A stretch of 64,000 bases of DNA from Cognatundibacterium rugosum (GCF_014284365.1 NZ_JACOGG010000006.1:62001-126000); one strand, 5' to 3'. Numbered from the stretch's first letter, positions 1 to 9,296 are shown. A program made the numbers and translations. The notes: generated from the sequence alone by a model not told the origin.

Positions 1-3
1 TTC

Positions 4-615
4 ATGAATTTTCTGGCACATATTTTTCTGGCTCAACATAGCCAGGCCGCCATGTTAGGTGGAATTTTGGGAGATTTTGTTCCCATCCGGCATAGCTATG
101 TTTTTCCTGATGAAATGAATCTGGAAATCAAAATCCATCGCCTGATTGACAGCTACACTGACGGCCATCCGGCTGTGCTGGCAGCGAAAAGCGTGTTTCC
201 TGCCACCAGCCGGCGCTATGCAGGCATTCTTCTCGATATATATTTCGATTTTCTGCTCTCCGCCCATTGGAGCAATTTCAGCACTTTGCCGCGCAAGGAC
301 CTGATCGCCAGCTTCTACCAAGGCATCAATCATTACCAGGCCATACTGCCACCCAAACTGCGTGACATCAGCGATCATATGGTGGCACATGACTGGCTGG
401 GCGGCTATGCACATTGGGATGGCGTCAGCTGGGCGGTGCAAAGAACCGCCAGACGGTTGTCGCGCAATGGGGATGCACTGATCGCTGGTTTACCTGTACT
501 CAGGGAAGCGCATGATTATTTCGACCAACAATTCCTGCTGTTTTTCCCTCAGTTACAACAGTACACAGAAATCAGCCGTGCCGAAATCCAGCGCCACTAT
601 CCGGACCGGATATGA
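4..615 (+). CDS. acpH: Acyl carrier protein phosphodiesterase (AcpH, DUF479 family)
   Basis: The 203-residue product begins MNFLAHIFLA, the typical start of the AcpH/DUF479 family, and has the usual family length. AcpH proteins remove the 4'-phosphopantetheine group from holo-acyl carrier protein in the cytoplasm. Candidate metal ligands seen in the sequence are His6, Asp24 in GGILGDFV, His45 and Asp49 in HRLIDSYTDGHP, and Asp78/Asp82 in the LLDIYFDFL segment. The ATG lies only three bases from the window edge, so its ribosome binding site is not visible, but the family match at residue 1 supports this start. No clear terminator follows. The enzyme assignment is from family membership; a related HD-fold hydrolase role cannot be excluded. 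Confidence 0.85.
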   Translation: MNFLAHIFLAQHSQAAMLGGILGDFVPIRHSYVFPDEMNLEIKIHRLIDSYTDGHPAVLAAKSVFPATSRRYAGILLDIYFDFLLSAHWSNFSTLPRKDLIASFYQGINHYQAILPPKLRDISDHMVAHDWLGGYAHWDGVSWAVQRTARRLSRNGDALIAGLPVLREAHDYFDQQFLLFFPQLQQYTEISRAEIQRHYPDRI

Positions 616-910
616 GCATTGATTGACTGCACCTTTGACAGAATGACCACCTTGTGAGCCCGCTTAAATAAGCTGGAGGTGTTACTACTGGTAAGGCTAA
701 AGTAGTTTATGTGAAACATGTTTTCATTTCAGTAACACTTGTCAACAATATTGAATTCCTGTCGTAAACAAACACAGCCGTACGCATCGACCTTATACTA
801 TACCAATATTTTTTTTACAATATTTCACAGAGCCTATTTTTACTCCTTAGTCCAGGCGGGAGTCCGAATAAGCCGAACGGAAAATTCATGTTCTGACGTG
901 AAGGAAAGTA
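616..910. other. Intergenic region acpH to DUF1631 gene
   Basis: These 295 bp are AT-rich and hold no convincing gene. The short reading frames crossing it have no recognisable features. A purine-rich AAGGAAAG sits 5-12 bases before the DUF1631 ATG at 911. A TATACT hexamer near 793 could be a -10 element, but no good -35 lies at the right distance. Confidence 0.4.
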
Positions 911-3643
911 ATGGATCCGAACGAGCTTTTGCCTGCTGCCCGCGAGCAGTTTCAGGCAGCTTTTTTGCAAGCGGTGAAGGACTGCCTGCCCACTTTGCAA
1001 GAAAATATTTTTAAATTAGCAGAGGCCGCCCGCTCTTCATCCGAGCAGGCGAATCTGTTACACGCCTACACCATTAGCCGCAAAGCCGATGCCTTATTAG
1101 CGCAACTGGAAAGCTGCCTGGACGCGCTGCTGACACGCAGTTTTCAGACTACCTATAACACCTTTCGGCCCAGTTCCTTGCTAAGTATCGAAAGCAGTGG
1201 TTTGTCATTGCTAGATTCGAGTGTATTAGAAAATGAGTTGATGCTGAATGAGACTACCGCGAACTTTCGTACTGAAGCTGAGGATCAGATCCGGGATCTG
1301 AATATTCGTATTGCACTGATTTTTGGCCAGGAAACCATCAAGGAGAGAGAAAACCCTTTCCGCCCCTATATTCTGACTCGCTGTATCGCCAATGCCCTGA
1401 ATGAACTAAAGTTACAGCCCGATCTGTCGCGCATCATGCATGAACAACTGGCCTATGTACTACGGCGCTATATTCAGGGCATCTACGAAAAAATCAATCA
1501 AATGCTGGCCGCACACGGGATCGCGGCTGAACTGCAATTCAAAATCAGAAAAACAGGAGCCCCCCAACCTGCCCCTGTCTTCCCGGGTACCAATACAATC
1601 AACAGTCCAGCAGCACCGTATTCATCTGGGCAAGGGAATGAACAATTTTCTGCTCAATATGCTGCGCAATATGCAGGTATACAAGCTGCACACCACAGCC
1701 ATACAGAGAGCATGAGCGCCATGCATGGCCAAGCTGAAGATTTCAGGCCACCCGCGATGGATTTACCTGCACCCGGCAGGCTGGAGCAATTGCTGGCCAA
1801 GGTCAGAGGCGTAGCCGCCAGCGGAGCACCGCAAACGCAGTCGCTCAATAACAATCTCTACAATTCCGCAACCACGCCTACGGCGATGAATACGACCGCC
1901 TCACTCGCGCAGGCTGCAATGGGTCAGATGCCAGCAAAAAGCACAGCCAGCATGAATCCAGGCTGGCTGAGTAAGCAAGGCTCTATCGGCAAAGCGATAC
2001 GTCAGCTATTTGCACCTGCGCCCCCACATCCAGCACAGGCTGACGCAGTGCAGACTCCAGATGCACTGCGATTCCATTCCGCATCGCATCCGGCAGACGG
2101 CGCAGAGCTGTTGCCAGCAGGCTCAGGAATGGCAAATTATCCGGATGGCGAATTCAGCGCTGCTGCGCCCACCAGTTCTGCAGAGGCAACAACATCACAA
2201 GCAAGCTGGCAAGAAAATCTGCCACCGGCACCAGTCTCCGGCATCGTGCAGTCTGTCCATTATCTGCAAAAGGCATTTCAGACGCCGGTTGAACACATGT
2301 TCAACCAATACGGTGAGATCCGTAATCTGATCCTCGAACAGCGCTCCTCGCTCAATGAAATGACGCAGGACGTCGACGAACAGATGACCATCGATGTGGT
2401 TGCCATGCTGTTCGAATTCATCCTGAGCGACCACACCGTACCGGCTGAAATCCGCGCCCAGCTTGGACGTCTGCAATTTTTGGTGCTGAAAGTTGCCCTA
2501 CGTGACCCTAGCCTGCTAACACAAAAAGGCCATCCTGCCCGCATGCTGATCAACCGGGTGGGCTCCATCTCACTTGGCTTGAAACAGATAGACCCAACTG
2601 GCGCAGATATCGCCGATGAAATCTGCCGCATCGTCGAAACCTTGCTGGATGATGATAGCGAAAGCGCGTTGTTATTCACCCGCATGTTAGATGAACTCGA
2701 TGCCTTCATCGCCAAAAAACTACGCGAAAGCGACGAACATATCGCCATCACTGTCAACACGGTAGAGGACGTACAGCACCGTGCATTGCGTCTGTTACAC
2801 ATCAGCGCACAGTTACACGAGGCCCTGCATGCTTTGAATATGGATGCCTACCTTGAACAATTTCTCGAAACCAGCTGGGTACAGGCGATAGAATTTGCTG
2901 AACGTAATGATGAGAAACGCGGCATACGCTATCGCCTCACAGTACCGGATCTGTTGTGGAGTATTTTGCCCAAGCTGGAGCAGGAAGATAAAACCCAGTT
3001 ATTTGCGTTACTCCCTTTGATTTTGAACACCCTGCGTGAGGGCTTGGGTCATATTGCTTTCGCTCCGGCGGAATTACAGCAGTTAATGGACTGGCTGGTC
3101 GATGCCCACACCCGCGCATTGCGGGCTGCGCCTGGCCCCGACAATGAGCGACTCTACACACTGCCCGCACTGCATGAATTATTTTCGGGCTTCACCTGTC
3201 AGACGGAGGCCTCGAAGCATATCGATGCGGAACTGGCAGCCAGCGAAACACAAAAAATTCTGGAACAGGCTATACAGGATCTGGATATACAGGTGCAGTT
3301 ACTGGATAAGGAAGTGGATACTGCATTGCTGGCCAGTCTGCCTGAGGCAGATAGTGTACTGAACAATGACACGATACGTGAGCGGCTGCGCTGTGGCGTT
3401 AGCCTGGAGGTGAATCTGGGGATTAAGCCGACTTCTGGCAAACTGAACTGGGTCGATCCCGAGCAAAACCATCTGGTGTTGAGTCTGGCAGGTACGCCAG
3501 AACCCTCAGTCGTCAGTGTACGCATGTTCCGGCGTATGATCGCCCATGGCAGAGTACGTTTCCTGGAAGCCGAACCCCTGTTTGAACGTGCGGTACAAGC
3601 CTTGCTGACCAATGCCGATATGCTCGACACCCCTGTCGCATGA
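911..3643 (+). CDS. DUF1631 family protein, function unknown
   Basis: A 910-residue cytoplasmic protein recognised as DUF1631; family members are sometimes mislabelled thymidine phosphorylase, which nothing here supports. It has a helical N-terminal part (residues ~1-215), a low-complexity linker rich in Pro, Ala, Ser and Gln (~217-437), and a long helical C-terminal part. The last ~90 residues look beta-rich, with alternating hydrophobics around VSLEVNLGIK and NHLVLSLAG, loosely recalling PilZ-type folds. That resemblance is a guess. AAGGAAAG precedes the ATG. The stop codon overlaps the ATG of the next gene, so the two are probably translationally coupled. No signal peptide or membrane segment is visible. 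Confidence 0.75.
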   Translation: MDPNELLPAAREQFQAAFLQAVKDCLPTLQENIFKLAEAARSSSEQANLLHAYTISRKADALLAQLESCLDALLTRSFQTTYNTFRPSSLLSIESSGLSLLDSSVLENELMLNETTANFRTEAEDQIRDLNIRIALIFGQETIKERENPFRPYILTRCIANALNELKLQPDLSRIMHEQLAYVLRRYIQGIYEKINQMLAAHGIAAELQFKIRKTGAPQPAPVFPGTNTINSPAAPYSSGQGNEQFSAQYAAQYAGIQAAHHSHTESMSAMHGQAEDFRPPAMDLPAPGRLEQLLAKVRGVAASGAPQTQSLNNNLYNSATTPTAMNTTASLAQAAMGQMPAKSTASMNPGWLSKQGSIGKAIRQLFAPAPPHPAQADAVQTPDALRFHSASHPADGAELLPAGSGMANYPDGEFSAAAPTSSAEATTSQASWQENLPPAPVSGIVQSVHYLQKAFQTPVEHMFNQYGEIRNLILEQRSSLNEMTQDVDEQMTIDVVAMLFEFILSDHTVPAEIRAQLGRLQFLVLKVALRDPSLLTQKGHPARMLINRVGSISLGLKQIDPTGADIADEICRIVETLLDDDSESALLFTRMLDELDAFIAKKLRESDEHIAITVNTVEDVQHRALRLLHISAQLHEALHALNMDAYLEQFLETSWVQAIEFAERNDEKRGIRYRLTVPDLLWSILPKLEQEDKTQLFALLPLILNTLREGLGHIAFAPAELQQLMDWLVDAHTRALRAAPGPDNERLYTLPALHELFSGFTCQTEASKHIDAELAASETQKILEQAIQDLDIQVQLLDKEVDTALLASLPEADSVLNNDTIRERLRCGVSLEVNLGIKPTSGKLNWVDPEQNHLVLSLAGTPEPSVVSVRMFRRMIAHGRVRFLEAEPLFERAVQALLTNADMLDTPVA

Positions 3644-4350
3644 TGAAACTGATGTGGTATGAGAACACGGCGCCGCTGAGTACCCGCAACTGGCAACAAC
3701 GACTCGGTACAGCGATCGCTGCCGCAGGCATTTGCTATTTGCTGCTGACCGCACTGCAAATCAGCCCCGGCATTCTGCCGCTGAGTCAGAAACACGCAGA
3801 GCTGCAGGTATGGGTATGGGTACGCGAAGTAGCGAAAGTGCATCGCGAAACAAGCGTCCAGTCATCGCCCAGGGCAGCAGCAACCAGCAGTCTCGACGAA
3901 CCGCATCAACCGGGTGGCATTGGTATGCAGCAGCACCGGAATACGCTGCCTGCGCAGAGTGGTGCTGACAGCCATCATCCCGAAGTGGACCCACAGAGTA
4001 TTCCGGATGCGTCACCAAGCGTTCAGCAGCAAACGCTTTCTGACACGGACATCTATGCGGCACCACGCAGCCAATTATTGAATCCGGATAGTCTGCGCGT
4101 TGCCGTGCGTGATGCCAGAACCGATATACAGAAAATGGCACAGGCCTCCGGTCACTCGCTGCAACCCCGGCCACTGAGCAACAGCGAACGTACACAACAA
4201 CAATTGCAGCAAGCCACACTTCCACCTTGCACGGGGCAGGATGCACTGAAATTTGCACCTGCTAAAGCGGGCGGCATTTCCTTTACAGGCTTAGCGGCAT
4301 TGCCGTTTGTCGCAAAAGCCGCACTCAGCGGCAAGTGTCGTTTCAATTAA
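3640..4350 (+). CDS. Small single-pass membrane protein of unknown function
   Basis: A 236-residue product starting inside the DUF1631 stop codon (ATGA overlap; a second ATG follows directly at 3643). One hydrophobic segment at residues ~22-47 would anchor it in the inner membrane, followed by a polar, Gln/Ser/Pro-rich periplasmic stretch and a short C-terminal region containing two cysteines (LPPCTGQD and the final SGKCRFN) that could form a disulfide. The layout resembles TonB-like or periplasm-spanning linker proteins, and it resembles the protein encoded at 50032-50709. I do not recognise a domain. Coupling to DUF1631 suggests a joint role, which is inference. It converges on the acyltransferase gene. 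Confidence 0.65.
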   Translation: MMKLMWYENTAPLSTRNWQQRLGTAIAAAGICYLLLTALQISPGILPLSQKHAELQVWVWVREVAKVHRETSVQSSPRAAATSSLDEPHQPGGIGMQQHRNTLPAQSGADSHHPEVDPQSIPDASPSVQQQTLSDTDIYAAPRSQLLNPDSLRVAVRDARTDIQKMAQASGHSLQPRPLSNSERTQQQLQQATLPPCTGQDALKFAPAKAGGISFTGLAALPFVAKAALSGKCRFN

Positions 4351-4375
4351 GCGAATTTCAGCGTAAAACCAAAAC

Positions 4376-5116
4376 TCAAACCGTTTCCGCTATATGTAAA
4401 GCCTGTTGTGCTGCCGTTCTGGCTTGTAGCGCGATGTCACGACGATGTGCATCGCGGGTAGGTATGGCTGGCAAACGTATCAGCTCAGCACGCATTTTTG
4501 GCGCTTTCAGAATTTCACGCATACTGTCAACGAAAGTCATGTCGCCGATAAAATTCGCTGCCGGATGGAACTCTCCTTGCATGTCCACATAACGAATCAC
4601 GAAAGGCTGTACCGGTACCTGCGCTTCAATAGCGGCTTCAAACAGATTGGCATGAAAAGGTAACACTGTGCCCTGCGCGGCGGTCGTACCCTCGGGGAAA
4701 AAAGCGATGCGTTTGCCCGCCTGGATCTGGTGAACCAAGCCCTCGTAAATACGACGCACTTCGCGTTGTTTGCCACGCGCCAGAAAGATCGTCCCGGCTT
4801 TTTCACACAGCCAGCCTATCAGCGGCCAGGAGCGTATATCCGACTTTGCGACAAAATGGCAGGGATGCAGAGTATTGATGACAAAGATATCGAGCCAGGA
4901 CACATGATTAGAAACAATCATGGCTGGCTCAGCATGTAAACCCTGGGAACGGTCATCAAACACCACGTCCACTGTGCAGATAGCCAGCAGCTTTCTGGAC
5001 CAGCGCCGTATCAGTTTCTCTTGCGTGGCAGGAGAGGAAAACGGAAACAACAATCCACAGGTGAACAAACCTGCGAGCAGGTGAATAAAGACCCGAAAAA
5101 AATGCCAAACGATCAT
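4376..5116 (-). CDS. 1-acyl-sn-glycerol-3-phosphate acyltransferase (PlsC family)
   Basis: A 246-residue protein of the PlsC/LPLAT family, which transfers an acyl chain to lysophosphatidic acid in membrane phospholipid synthesis. The catalytic HX4D motif is NHVSWLD (His71, Asp76), and the substrate-binding motif FPEGTT occurs near residue 140. A hydrophobic N-terminal segment (~5-27) is consistent with inner-membrane attachment. It lies downstream of the pyrimidine genes on the same strand but behind a strong terminator (5346-5383), so it is probably transcribed separately. Burkholderiales carry several PlsC paralogues, so whether this is the main PlsC or an accessory one (ornithine lipid, lyso-lipid recycling) cannot be decided from sequence alone. 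Confidence 0.85.
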   Translation of the reverse strand: MIVWHFFRVFIHLLAGLFTCGLLFPFSSPATQEKLIRRWSRKLLAICTVDVVFDDRSQGLHAEPAMIVSNHVSWLDIFVINTLHPCHFVAKSDIRSWPLIGWLCEKAGTIFLARGKQREVRRIYEGLVHQIQAGKRIAFFPEGTTAAQGTVLPFHANLFEAAIEAQVPVQPFVIRYVDMQGEFHPAANFIGDMTFVDSMREILKAPKMRAELIRLPAIPTRDAHRRDIALQARTAAQQALHIAETV

Positions 5117-5345
5117 ACTGGACTCACCAACCCGCCAGGGAGAGGAAAAACTAAATTATTTACGATAAAACAGAATTCACGCCAGCATTAAGATGCAATT
5201 GTTGTAAAGCAAGCGATTTTTTCTGTCTGCATGAGAACAGGAAGCTCGGCCTGACCTGGCCAGATCAGCTCGAACACTGAAGCGGCATCACACCAAAGGC
5301 TGAGCATCGCTCTACCCGGAAACCCCGGAGCACCTTGCAAACGCT

Positions 5346-5383
5346 GAAAATGAAACGCCGGAGCCCAGCCGTACTCCGGCGTT
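5346..5383 (-). terminator. Intrinsic terminator of the yqgE-pyrC' operon
   Basis: On the minus strand a 9-bp perfect stem (ACGCCGGAG / CTCCGGCGT, arms 5374-5382 and 5355-5363) is followed by TTTCATTTTC. It lies just after the pyrC' stop at 5395. A 66-codon reading frame here (5188-5388) is explained by this hairpin and is not called a gene. Confidence 0.8.
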
Positions 5384-5394
5384 ATCACTGTGAA

Positions 5395-6684
5395 TTAGCG
5401 TGGGCTGTATTCGTAGGCGATGCGACCAGCTACCATCGTCATTCTGACCTGCCCCGGTAATTCGTAACCCAGAAAAGGCGTGTGTTTGCCCTGACTGAGC
5501 AAGCTGGAAGCCTGTACTTTCCAGCGAGTATCCGGATCGAACACGCAGATGTCAGCATCAGCACCGACTTGCAGTCTGCCGCCAGCAATGCCCGCCACCT
5601 TCGCAGCATCACTGGTGATTTTACGGATCGCAGTCGCGATACGGACTTCATCGCGACTGTCTTCGGCCCATTTCAAGGCCAACGACAACAGTAACTCCAG
5701 ACCGGTTGCACCCGGTGATGCTTCGGCAAACGGCAGCAGTTTTTCGTCATCGTCGACCGGCGTGTGATCCGAACAAATGGCATCAATCGTGCCATCTTGC
5801 AGTGCAGTTTTGATCGCGTCACGGTCACGCTGACTACGTAAAGGTGGATCGATACGTGCATTGGAATCAAAGAAGCCGATATCCGCATCGGTCATATGCA
5901 CATGGTGCGCGCTCACATCACAGCTCAGAGGCAAACCTTCTTTTTTCGCCTGACGTATCAGTTCCAGCCCGGCTGCAGAAGAAATGCGGCAGACATGGAC
6001 TTTGGCGCCGGTTGCGCGCATCAGTTCAAACAAGGTATGCAAAGCGATGGTCTCTGCCATGACCGGTACGCCGGATAAGCCCAGGCGCGATGCCAACGGC
6101 CCGGCGTGTGCGACGCCACCACGTCCGATATACGCATCCTGCGGCCGTAACCAGACGGTGTAACCAAAGGTGCTCGCATACTGCAAAGCGCGTTGCAGCG
6201 TATTCGTATCTGCGATCGGATGTTCTGCTTGGGAAAAACCGATACAGCCGGCTTCAGTCAAGGCCGCCATCTCAGTCAGGGACTCGCCTTTCAGGCCTAT
6301 GGTCAGTGCCCCCAGCGGATACACATGCGCTTTGTGCTGCGTGTGAGCACGCTGCTTGAGCATTTCTACCAGACCGGACTCATCCAGTACCGGATCGGTA
6401 TCCGGTGGACAGACCAGACTGGTCACGCCACCGCGCATTGCAGCCTGTAATTCGGATTCCAGTGTGGCCTTGTATTCAAAACCGGGTTCGCGCAAGCGCG
6501 CACTCAAATCCACCAGGCCCGGCGCCAGCACCAGACCACTCGCATCCATCGTGCGATCAGCTGCAAAGCCTGCCGGTGCGCTGCCGAGTGCGACAATTTT
6601 TCCATCTGCGATAAACACATCCTGCACCGCATCTGTGTTGCTTGCCGGGTCAATCACGCGGCCATTTTTAATCTGTATTTGCAT
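5395..6684 (-). CDS. pyrC': Dihydroorotase-like protein lacking active-site histidines (PyrC'/PyrX type)
   Basis: A 429-residue homologue of class I dihydroorotase. The start is set at the ATG at 6684 (MQIQIKNGR) because GAGGAG lies six bases before it and the pyrB stop is 10 bases upstream; the longer frame would run into pyrB. The fold is well preserved, with LREPGF, a DPPLRSQ segment and SDHTP. The metal ligands are not: the family HxH motif (VDLHVHFREPG in Bacillus PyrC) reads VDLSARLREPG; the later His positions read VWLRPQD and VHVCRISS. Four ligand histidines are thus replaced. This matches the inactive PyrC' of pseudomonads, which is needed structurally for aspartate transcarbamoylase assembly. 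A catalytic dihydroorotase should be encoded elsewhere. Confidence 0.9.
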   Translation of the reverse strand: MQIQIKNGRVIDPASNTDAVQDVFIADGKIVALGSAPAGFAADRTMDASGLVLAPGLVDLSARLREPGFEYKATLESELQAAMRGGVTSLVCPPDTDPVLDESGLVEMLKQRAHTQHKAHVYPLGALTIGLKGESLTEMAALTEAGCIGFSQAEHPIADTNTLQRALQYASTFGYTVWLRPQDAYIGRGGVAHAGPLASRLGLSGVPVMAETIALHTLFELMRATGAKVHVCRISSAAGLELIRQAKKEGLPLSCDVSAHHVHMTDADIGFFDSNARIDPPLRSQRDRDAIKTALQDGTIDAICSDHTPVDDDEKLLPFAEASPGATGLELLLSLALKWAEDSRDEVRIATAIRKITSDAAKVAGIAGGRLQVGADADICVFDPDTRWKVQASSLLSQGKHTPFLGYELPGQVRMTMVAGRIAYEYSPR

Positions 6685-6694
6685 GCTCATCTCC

Positions 6695-7669
6695 TCAGGC
6701 ATCGCCACCACTGTTACCAGCAACAATGCTCATTACCGCCATACGGACGGCGATACCGAAAGTCACTTGTGGCAGTATCACAGCCTGGGGACCATCGGCG
6801 ACGGCTGAGTCAATTTCCACACCACGGTTCATCGGCCCCGGATGCATCACAATGGCATCCGGTTTTGCCAGCGCCAGACGTTCCGGTGTCAGTCCGTAGC
6901 TCTTGAAATATTCTTGTGCAGACGGCAGCAAAGCACCGCTCATACGCTCATTTTGCAAGCGCAACATGATGATCACATCCACACCCTTGAGTCCTTCATT
7001 CATGTCGTGGAACACGCGCACACCCATTTGTTCCAGACCGCCAGGTAACAAAGTACGCGGGCCAATCACACGCACTTCCGGCACACCCAGTGTGGTCAGG
7101 GCATGGATATCGGAACGTGCTACCCGGCTGTGCAATACGTCACCGACGATAGCTACCGTCAGATTATTGAAATCTTTTTTATAGTGACGGATGGTGTACA
7201 TGTCGAGCAGCCCCTGAGTCGGGTGCGCATGACGACCATCTCCGGCATTCACCACGTGTACATGATGCTGACGCGTGTCATTGAGATGCTTGGCAATCAG
7301 AAAAGGCGCGCCTGAAGTCGCATGGCGCACCACAAACATATCAGCATGCATGGCCGCCAAATTGTCTATCGTATCAAGCAGAGATTCGCCCTTGCTGGTA
7401 CTGGAGGCCGCGATATTGAGGTTAATCACATCGGCAGACAAACGTTTGGAGGCGATTTCAAAGGTAGTGCGGGTGCGGGTGGAGTTCTCAAAGAACAGAT
7501 TGAACACGCTTTTACCACGCAGCAGCGGGACTTTTTTCACTTCGCGGTCACTGATACTGACGAAAGAAGAAGCCGTATCCAGAATGTGGTAGATGATGGA
7601 TTTTGGCAAACCTTCGATAGTCAGCAAATGCTGGAGTTCGCCGTGTTTATTGAGCTGAGGATTATGCAT
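6695..7669 (-). CDS. pyrB: Aspartate carbamoyltransferase catalytic subunit
   Basis: A 324-residue enzyme that condenses carbamoyl phosphate with aspartate, the first committed step of pyrimidine synthesis. The carbamoyl phosphate site STRTRTTFE is present near residues 61-69, and [12 protein letters not shown] occurs toward the C-terminus. An N-terminal extension ([16 protein letters not shown]) resembles the class A enzymes of pseudomonads, which form dodecamers with PyrC'. No regulatory pyrI is adjacent. Its start overlaps the end of pyrR by 8 bases and its stop lies 10 bases before pyrC', giving a tight operon. Confidence 0.95.
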   Translation of the reverse strand: MHNPQLNKHGELQHLLTIEGLPKSIIYHILDTASSFVSISDREVKKVPLLRGKSVFNLFFENSTRTRTTFEIASKRLSADVINLNIAASSTSKGESLLDTIDNLAAMHADMFVVRHATSGAPFLIAKHLNDTRQHHVHVVNAGDGRHAHPTQGLLDMYTIRHYKKDFNNLTVAIVGDVLHSRVARSDIHALTTLGVPEVRVIGPRTLLPGGLEQMGVRVFHDMNEGLKGVDVIIMLRLQNERMSGALLPSAQEYFKSYGLTPERLALAKPDAIVMHPGPMNRGVEIDSAVADGPQAVILPQVTFGIAVRMAVMSIVAGNSGGDA

Positions 7670-8180
7670 GGTCGATAGAGATACTCAAGAGGCCATCGTC
7701 TGCGCGGTGCAGATTGACAGAGACAGCTGGTTCAAAGGCGGCAACATGGGCAACGAAATCGGCAGCAACCGGCAATTCACGGCCACCGCGATCAACCAGC
7801 GCAGCCAGCATAATGCGGGCCGGACGGCCGTAATCAAATAATTCATTCATCGCAGCACGCGTGGTACGGCCGGTATACAACACATCGTCGACCAGGATAA
7901 TCTGCGCCGCATCGACTGCAAAGCTGATCTGGGTAGGACGGACTTCGGCATGTAAGCCTTTAGCCGCATAATCATCACGATAGAACGAAACATCAATCAT
8001 GCCAGCCGGTGTAGTCAAGCCCAGGTCACGTGCGAGACGCTCAGCGATCCAGGCACCGCCAGAATAAATGCCCACCACCGCCAGTCCGGAAGGATCGGGA
8101 AAAGCCTGTTGTATCTGCTGCAGTAATTGCGCATACAGCGCCTCTGCATCCAGCATAAGTGTAGGAGTAGATGTACTCAT
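7662..8180 (-). CDS. pyrR: Bifunctional pyr operon regulator / uracil phosphoribosyltransferase PyrR
   Basis: A 172-residue phosphoribosyltransferase-fold protein. The PRPP-binding loop is [15 protein letters not shown] (~residues 90-105), characteristic of PyrR. In Gram-positive bacteria PyrR binds pyr mRNA to control attenuation and has weak uracil phosphoribosyltransferase activity; in proteobacteria the RNA-binding role is less certain. I could not identify a PyrR anti-antiterminator loop in the window. Its ATG overlaps the ruvX stop (ATGA) and its end overlaps pyrB, so it is co-translated within the operon. Confidence 0.9.
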   Translation of the reverse strand: MSTSTPTLMLDAEALYAQLLQQIQQAFPDPSGLAVVGIYSGGAWIAERLARDLGLTTPAGMIDVSFYRDDYAAKGLHAEVRPTQISFAVDAAQIILVDDVLYTGRTTRAAMNELFDYGRPARIMLAALVDRGGRELPVAADFVAHVAAFEPAVSVNLHRADDGLLSISIDHA

Positions 8181-8572
8181 GGTGTCTCATCAAAGTATTG
8201 TTGCAGAATCAGGGCGGCGGCATCGTCATCGATGTGCTCACCGCGTTGTGCGTGCAGGACTGCGGAAGTGTAACGTTCATCGACCAACACGACTGGTACG
8301 CCATAGCGGCCATTGAGCTGATTCGCAAAACGCTGACAACGCACGCTCATTTCATGCTCACTGCCATCGGGATGTTTGGGCAGACCGACAACACATAACA
8401 CCGGTTGCCATTGTTGTATCAGCTTGCTCAAGGCGGCGAATTTCGCATCATTGCCGGGCGCGTGAATAATCTGTAATGCTTCAGCCTGACGCAGCAAGGT
8501 ATTACCGACTGCGACGCCTATCCGCTTCAATCCAAAGTCAAATGCGAGTATGCAACCTTCAGCAATCGTCAT
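8177..8572 (-). CDS. ruvX: Putative pre-16S rRNA nuclease / Holliday-junction-resolvase-like protein YqgF
   Basis: A 131-residue RNase H-fold protein of the YqgF/RuvX family, implicated in 16S rRNA 5'-end maturation and formerly proposed as a Holliday junction resolvase. The N-terminal motif FDFGLKRIGVAVG carries the conserved Asp (~12), DERYTS gives the middle acidic pair, and DDDAAALILQQYF matches the C-terminal acidic motif. Length is as expected. It abuts yqgE (shared base at 8572) and overlaps pyrR, so it sits in the middle of the operon. Confidence 0.9.
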   Translation of the reverse strand: MTIAEGCILAFDFGLKRIGVAVGNTLLRQAEALQIIHAPGNDAKFAALSKLIQQWQPVLCVVGLPKHPDGSEHEMSVRCQRFANQLNGRYGVPVVLVDERYTSAVLHAQRGEHIDDDAAALILQQYFDETP

Positions 8573-9267
8573 CAGGCATGCCCCGCTTCAGCTGTCAGCA
8601 TCCAGGGATCGATGCCTAATAAACGGATCGCAGCCTGATAGCGCTCCTCCAGCGGAAGATCAAACAGGATGTCCGTCCGGGCTGGCACTGTGAGCCAGCT
8701 ATTGGCCAGTAATTCTTTTTCCAGTTGTCCGGCACCCCAACCCGCATATCCAACGCTGATCAGTACTTTTTCCGGACCGTCACCTGCCGCTACCGCCTCG
8801 AGTACATCGCGTGAGGTAGTGAAGGCCACTTCTGCCGTCACCTTAAGTGATGAGTTGTATTCTCCAGCCGGGGCATGCAGGACAAAACCACGGTCGTCCT
8901 GCACCGGCCCACCAAACATCACAGCATGTTTGCCCATAGGATGCGAGTCAGGAATATTTTCCAGCTTGAGATCAATGCGTTCGAATAAACCCGCCACATT
9001 CAGGTCGGTGGGGCGGTTGATCACCAGCCCCATTGCACCGCGCGGATTGTGCTCGCACAGATAGACCACCGCACCGGCAAAGACCGGGTCTTGCAAAGAA
9101 GGCATCGCAATCAGAAAGTGATTACTCAGATTTAATTCTGTAGTTGTTGCAGTAGCGGCTTCAGAAGAAAGCGGACCACCGGGCTCAGAAACAACCGGAG
9201 CAGACGCAGTATTGTCGTCCTGGGATTCGTTTTGGAGGGATTTTGTGTGCTTCACCATAGCCGCCAT
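8572..9267 (-). CDS. yqgE: UPF0301/AlgH family protein YqgE
   Basis: A 231-residue member of the UPF0301 family; its role is not established, although AlgH was described as a transcriptional factor in Pseudomonas. The conserved core begins at NHFLIAMPSLQDPVFAGAV (~residue 49) and continues through VVYLCEHNPRGAMGLVINRP. The ~45 residues before the core are Ser/Thr/Ala/Glu-rich and absent from E. coli YqgE. Two in-frame ATGs (9267 and 9258) could start the long form; a shorter start at the core would need a non-ATG codon. It is the first gene of the yqgE-ruvX-pyrR-pyrB-pyrC' operon and is divergent from the photolyase. Confidence 0.88.
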   Translation of the reverse strand: MAAMVKHTKSLQNESQDDNTASAPVVSEPGGPLSSEAATATTTELNLSNHFLIAMPSLQDPVFAGAVVYLCEHNPRGAMGLVINRPTDLNVAGLFERIDLKLENIPDSHPMGKHAVMFGGPVQDDRGFVLHAPAGEYNSSLKVTAEVAFTTSRDVLEAVAAGDGPEKVLISVGYAGWGAGQLEKELLANSWLTVPARTDILFDLPLEERYQAAIRLLGIDPWMLTAEAGHA

Positions 9268-9296
9268 TTTAGCAGTTTTAGCGTGCTTTTTCGATG

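Noticed and set aside
739..1014. 91-codon frame overlapping the DUF1631 start
   Set aside because: Out of frame with the 910-codon gene, no ribosome binding site, composition not protein-like.
5188..5388. 66-codon minus-strand reading frame after pyrC'
   Set aside because: Its beginning is the pyrC' terminator hairpin (5346-5383) and the protein has no family features.
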